A stretch of DNA of 9,369 nt from Neisseriales bacterium (lineage in GTDB: Bacteria > Pseudomonadota > Gammaproteobacteria > Burkholderiales > UBA11063), in NCBI GenBank assembly GCA_003538525.1, contig DPRZ01000222.1:1-9369 (forward strand), read 5' to 3'. A program made the translations under genes and the position numbers. This document shows positions 7,463-9,369 of the stretch, piece after piece. Each line of letters opens with the position of its first letter. Position 1 is the first letter of the stretch. The notes beneath the pieces were generated by a model. The model ran no database searches. It was not told the DNA's origin and was given only the letters and a program-made list of their open reading frames with translations.

Positions 7463-8956
7463 TTATTTGCTCGGTGTCACATCCAAATAAGTCATCATAC
7501 CAGCACCCATATGGTAAAGCATATGGCAATGCAACATCCACTTACCTGGATTACTTGCGACAAATTCAACCGTTACTTGGCTATTTGGTAACACAAGTAT
7601 TGTATCACGCATTGCGCCATTTATGCGTTTACCGTTAATGCTAATTACTTTAAATTCATAACCGTGTAAATGCATCGGGTGCGCCATCATGCTTTGATTA
7701 TCAAAGGTCATACTAACTAATTGCCCTTGTTTCGCCTGTAACGGCGTAACATTTGGCCAAGTTTGATCATTTATTTGCCAAACATAATTCTGCATATCGC
7801 CAGTAATTTTAAGCTTCAAATTTACTTTATCTTTAGCACTCGCAAGCGCTTTAAGACTGTGTAACTTCAGCTCATCCGCATAATCCAGCGCTGGAGCAAC
7901 TACTGCAGCCTGTGACTCAATTGCTTTTAGCGCTGGTTTAACCTGGGTAGTTAATAACATCCCAGTTTGCGCTTTTAAACCCTCAACTTGACCTAAAATC
8001 GGGAAAGTTCCACCTGCGGCAGGGATTTTAACTAGCACATCTGCGCGCTGTCCCAAGGCTAATTCAAAGCGATTGCCTGTAAATGGTTTAATTGCTTGAC
8101 CATCTACCGCAACTAACTGACCATTTAATTTACCCAGATTAATCCAGAAATTACTTCCCGAGGCACCATTAATAAAGCGTAAGCGTACCGTTTTACCCGC
8201 GACCACCTGCGTAATTTGCGGCTGATCTGGGCTATGATAATTAGTTAAATATGCATCGTATTCTACATCATTCAAATCCATTGCCATATCCATATGTCCA
8301 GCATGTTCAGCTGAATCGCTCATGTCCATATCCATATCAGACATTGATTCTGCACCCATCTTAGCCATCATCTGCGCGTGATCCATCGCCATTTTGGGTG
8401 CCGAAGCATTAGCAGCAACAGGAGCTGCATCCATAGAGTGCATCGTTGAACTGGCATTAGGCTTTAACTCACCCATAATTTGTTCTGGGGTTTTAAATGA
8501 AAAATCTTGAAACATGACCACAACTTGTTGTTGTTTTAAATCAGCCTTGTCCAAGATAATTAAGGGCGCTTCTACCCCAGTTTGCAATTGTAAACCTTGA
8601 TGTGAATGCATCCAATAACTACCCGTTTGTTGCAATTTAAATTTATAATGTTGTTGCTGACCAGGTGCAATCGGTTGTGCTTGGGTAAGTCCAGCCACTC
8701 CATCCAGTTGATTTGGCAAAATTAAACCGTGCCAATGAATTACCGTTGACTCGGCTAAATCATTCTTGAGAATTACATCAAAATCACCACCAGCTTGTGG
8801 ATAATAACCCCAAGTACCATCGGGTTGAACAATTGTACCTAGTTGAACACTTTTGCCATTGACTTGAATCGTTTGTGATTTAACTTCAAGTACCGTTGGC
8901 AGTGCAAAACTGCTCCCAGTTAAAATTAGTAAACTCAGCATTGGTTTTAATTTCAT
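7463..8956 (-). CDS. Periplasmic multicopper oxidase with Met-rich insert (CopA/PcoA/CueO-like)
   Basis: A 497-residue laccase-like oxidase expected to oxidise Cu(I), or another substrate, with O2 in the periplasm. The start MKLKPMLSLLILTGSSFA is a Sec-type signal peptide with probable cleavage after Ala18. All four copper motifs are present: HWHG (74-77), HSH (117-119), HPMHLHG (426-432) and HCHMLYHMGAGM (476-487). The expected type 1 ligands are His426, Cys477, His482 and Met487. Between the first two cupredoxin domains and the third, residues 172-226 contain 14 Met, 4 His and many Asp, for example MSDMDMDMSD, like the copper-binding inserts of PcoA-type and CueO proteins. Odd point: PcoA and CueO carry Tat signals, whereas no twin arginine is present here. 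Start ATG 8956 has AAGGAAG seven bases upstream. It is first in the transcription order and is followed by its own terminator. Oxidase identity is certain; cuprous oxidase over laccase or other substrate is inferred from the Met insert and the neighbouring copA. Confidence 0.93.
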   Translation of the reverse strand: MKLKPMLSLLILTGSSFALPTVLEVKSQTIQVNGKSVQLGTIVQPDGTWGYYPQAGGDFDVILKNDLAESTVIHWHGLILPNQLDGVAGLTQAQPIAPGQQQHYKFKLQQTGSYWMHSHQGLQLQTGVEAPLIILDKADLKQQQVVVMFQDFSFKTPEQIMGELKPNASSTMHSMDAAPVAANASAPKMAMDHAQMMAKMGAESMSDMDMDMSDSAEHAGHMDMAMDLNDVEYDAYLTNYHSPDQPQITQVVAGKTVRLRFINGASGSNFWINLGKLNGQLVAVDGQAIKPFTGNRFELALGQRADVLVKIPAAGGTFPILGQVEGLKAQTGMLLTTQVKPALKAIESQAAVVAPALDYADELKLHSLKALASAKDKVNLKLKITGDMQNYVWQINDQTWPNVTPLQAKQGQLVSMTFDNQSMMAHPMHLHGYEFKVISINGKRINGAMRDTILVLPNSQVTVEFVASNPGKWMLHCHMLYHMGAGMMTYLDVTPSK

Positions 8957-8963
8957 TACATTA

Positions 8964-8970
8964 CTTCCTT
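8964..8970 (-). promoter_or_regulatory. Ribosome binding site of the multicopper oxidase, with an overlapping start-stop pair
   Basis: AAGGAAG on the minus strand sits seven bases before ATG 8956. Between them the sequence GTAATGTAATG contains an extra ATG at 8961 followed at once by TAA. The spacing favours the second ATG, which carries the signal peptide. Confidence 0.7.
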
Positions 8971-8988
8971 TAAAATATTAAACGCTTG

Positions 8989-9011
8989 CTGTATTATATA
9001 CCCCACTACAG
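8989..9011. promoter_or_regulatory. Candidate operator dyad across the oxidase -10 box
   Basis: CTGTA (8989-8993) and TACAG (9007-9011) form a 5 bp dyad with a 13-base centre that covers the -10 and most of the spacer. Nested around it, CTTGC (8985-8989) and GCAAG (9019-9023) form a wider dyad. The arms are short and do not match a CueR or CopY box that I recognise, so the assignment as an operator is only an inference from position. Confidence 0.3.
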
Positions 9012-9022
9012 TATAATTGCAA
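8993..9022 (-). promoter_or_regulatory. Sigma70-type promoter for the multicopper oxidase gene
   Basis: On the minus strand TTGCAA (9022-9017) and a perfect TATAAT (8998-8993) are 18 bases apart. Transcription would start near 8986, giving a leader of about 30 bases that includes the ribosome site. The -35 matches the consensus in four of six positions. It is the clearest promoter in the window. Confidence 0.65.
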
Positions 9023-9255
9023 GAATTAAAATCTAATTAATCACTGATGCCACGCATCTATTTTATTGATCTTCTGTACAAAAGCTACATAACTTGGAAT
9101 TTTTGAAAATAGACCTAGCCAATAGTCTCAGGCATGGCTAAATCTGCTTCTTAGTTATTTTGCCATCCATAATACCACACATGTAAATCATCAAAATCCC
9201 TTCCGCGCTACATGATAACCCATTATAGTTACTAAACTTTTCGCGATACACTATG

Positions 9256-9299
9256 TAACTTACTTTTATATGTATCACAAATAAATACATAAAAGGTTA
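9256..9299. repeat. AT-rich imperfect inverted repeat
   Basis: TAAC-tta-CTTTTATATGTAT (9256-9275) pairs with ATACATAAAAGGTTA (9285-9299), with a 3-base and a 2-base bulge on the left arm and a nine-base centre. It could be a regulator site or a weak hairpin. On the plus strand TATAAT at 9298-9303 overlaps its right end, so a rightward promoter for a gene beyond the window is possible, but no good -35 is seen. Confidence 0.35.
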
Positions 9300-9369
9300 T
9301 AATTCTGTCTAACCATTTCATCAGGCTGTCTTCATAAAAATTCGTCACAGTTAAAAAAGAGATTGTATT

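Larger units (their letters stand above)
8957..9369. other. 413 bp gene-poor region upstream of the multicopper oxidase
   Basis: No recognisable gene or RNA is seen here on either strand. The left end holds the oxidase promoter and ribosome site. Further right there is a short dyad TAGCCA/TGGCTA (9116-9121, 9135-9140) and a longer AT-rich imperfect inverted repeat at 9256-9299. On the minus strand a frame is open from the right edge down to a TAG at 9234-9232 (45 codons, containing YEDSLMKWLDRIITFYVFI); it has no match that I recognise and may be chance in AT-rich DNA or the tail of a gene or broken element outside the window. Confidence 0.6.

Noticed and set aside
8985..9023. CueR-type operator
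   Set aside because: The CTTGC and GCAAG arms are 29 bases apart, far wider than a MerR-family dyad, and the spacer between -35 and -10 is 18 rather than the typical 19-20.
9116..9140. TAGCCA/TGGCTA hairpin as a terminator
   Set aside because: The stem is only 6 bp with a 13-base loop and no continuous T run follows on either strand.
9301..9369. Possible insertion-sequence end near the right edge
   Set aside because: The stretch around GGCTGTCTTCAT resembles no terminal repeat I can name, and no matching copy, target duplication or transposase is visible.

Overview
The window is an AT-rich bacterial segment in which every recognisable gene lies on the minus strand, so transcription runs from the right edge to the left. 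The secreted multicopper oxidase with a cleavable signal peptide, the P1B-type copper ATPase and the AT-leaning codon use suggest a low-GC Gram-negative bacterium, plausibly a proteobacterium. I cannot place it more precisely from sequence alone. The two-domain GshF type of glutathione synthesis is patchily distributed in bacteria, so it does not identify the lineage.

In transcription order the layout is as follows. (1) 8957-9369 is a gene-poor region with a good sigma70-type promoter and several dyads. (2) 7463-8956 encodes a periplasmic multicopper oxidase with a Met/Asp/His-rich insert. (3) 7403-7432 is a strong hairpin followed by a T-rich run, the likely terminator of the oxidase gene. 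(4) A compact run follows: gshF (glutathione synthesis, GTG start), copA (Cu+-exporting ATPase, overlapping the gshF end), an FdhF/YdeP-family molybdopterin oxidoreductase (41 bp gap) and nadV (nicotinamide phosphoribosyltransferase, 23 bp gap). nadV runs off the left edge.

Read together, the right and central parts look like a copper and thiol defence set. The periplasmic oxidase would oxidise Cu(I), glutathione would buffer cytosolic Cu(I), and CopA would pump Cu(I) out of the cytoplasm. The last two genes extend the run into redox and NAD metabolism: YdeP relatives are linked to acid and redox stress, and NadV salvages nicotinamide to NMN. A functional link between the four-gene run and copper stress is inferred from gene order only. 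No copper regulator (CueR, CsoR or CusRS-like) is visible in the window, and I saw no mobile element, CRISPR array, tRNA or rRNA.
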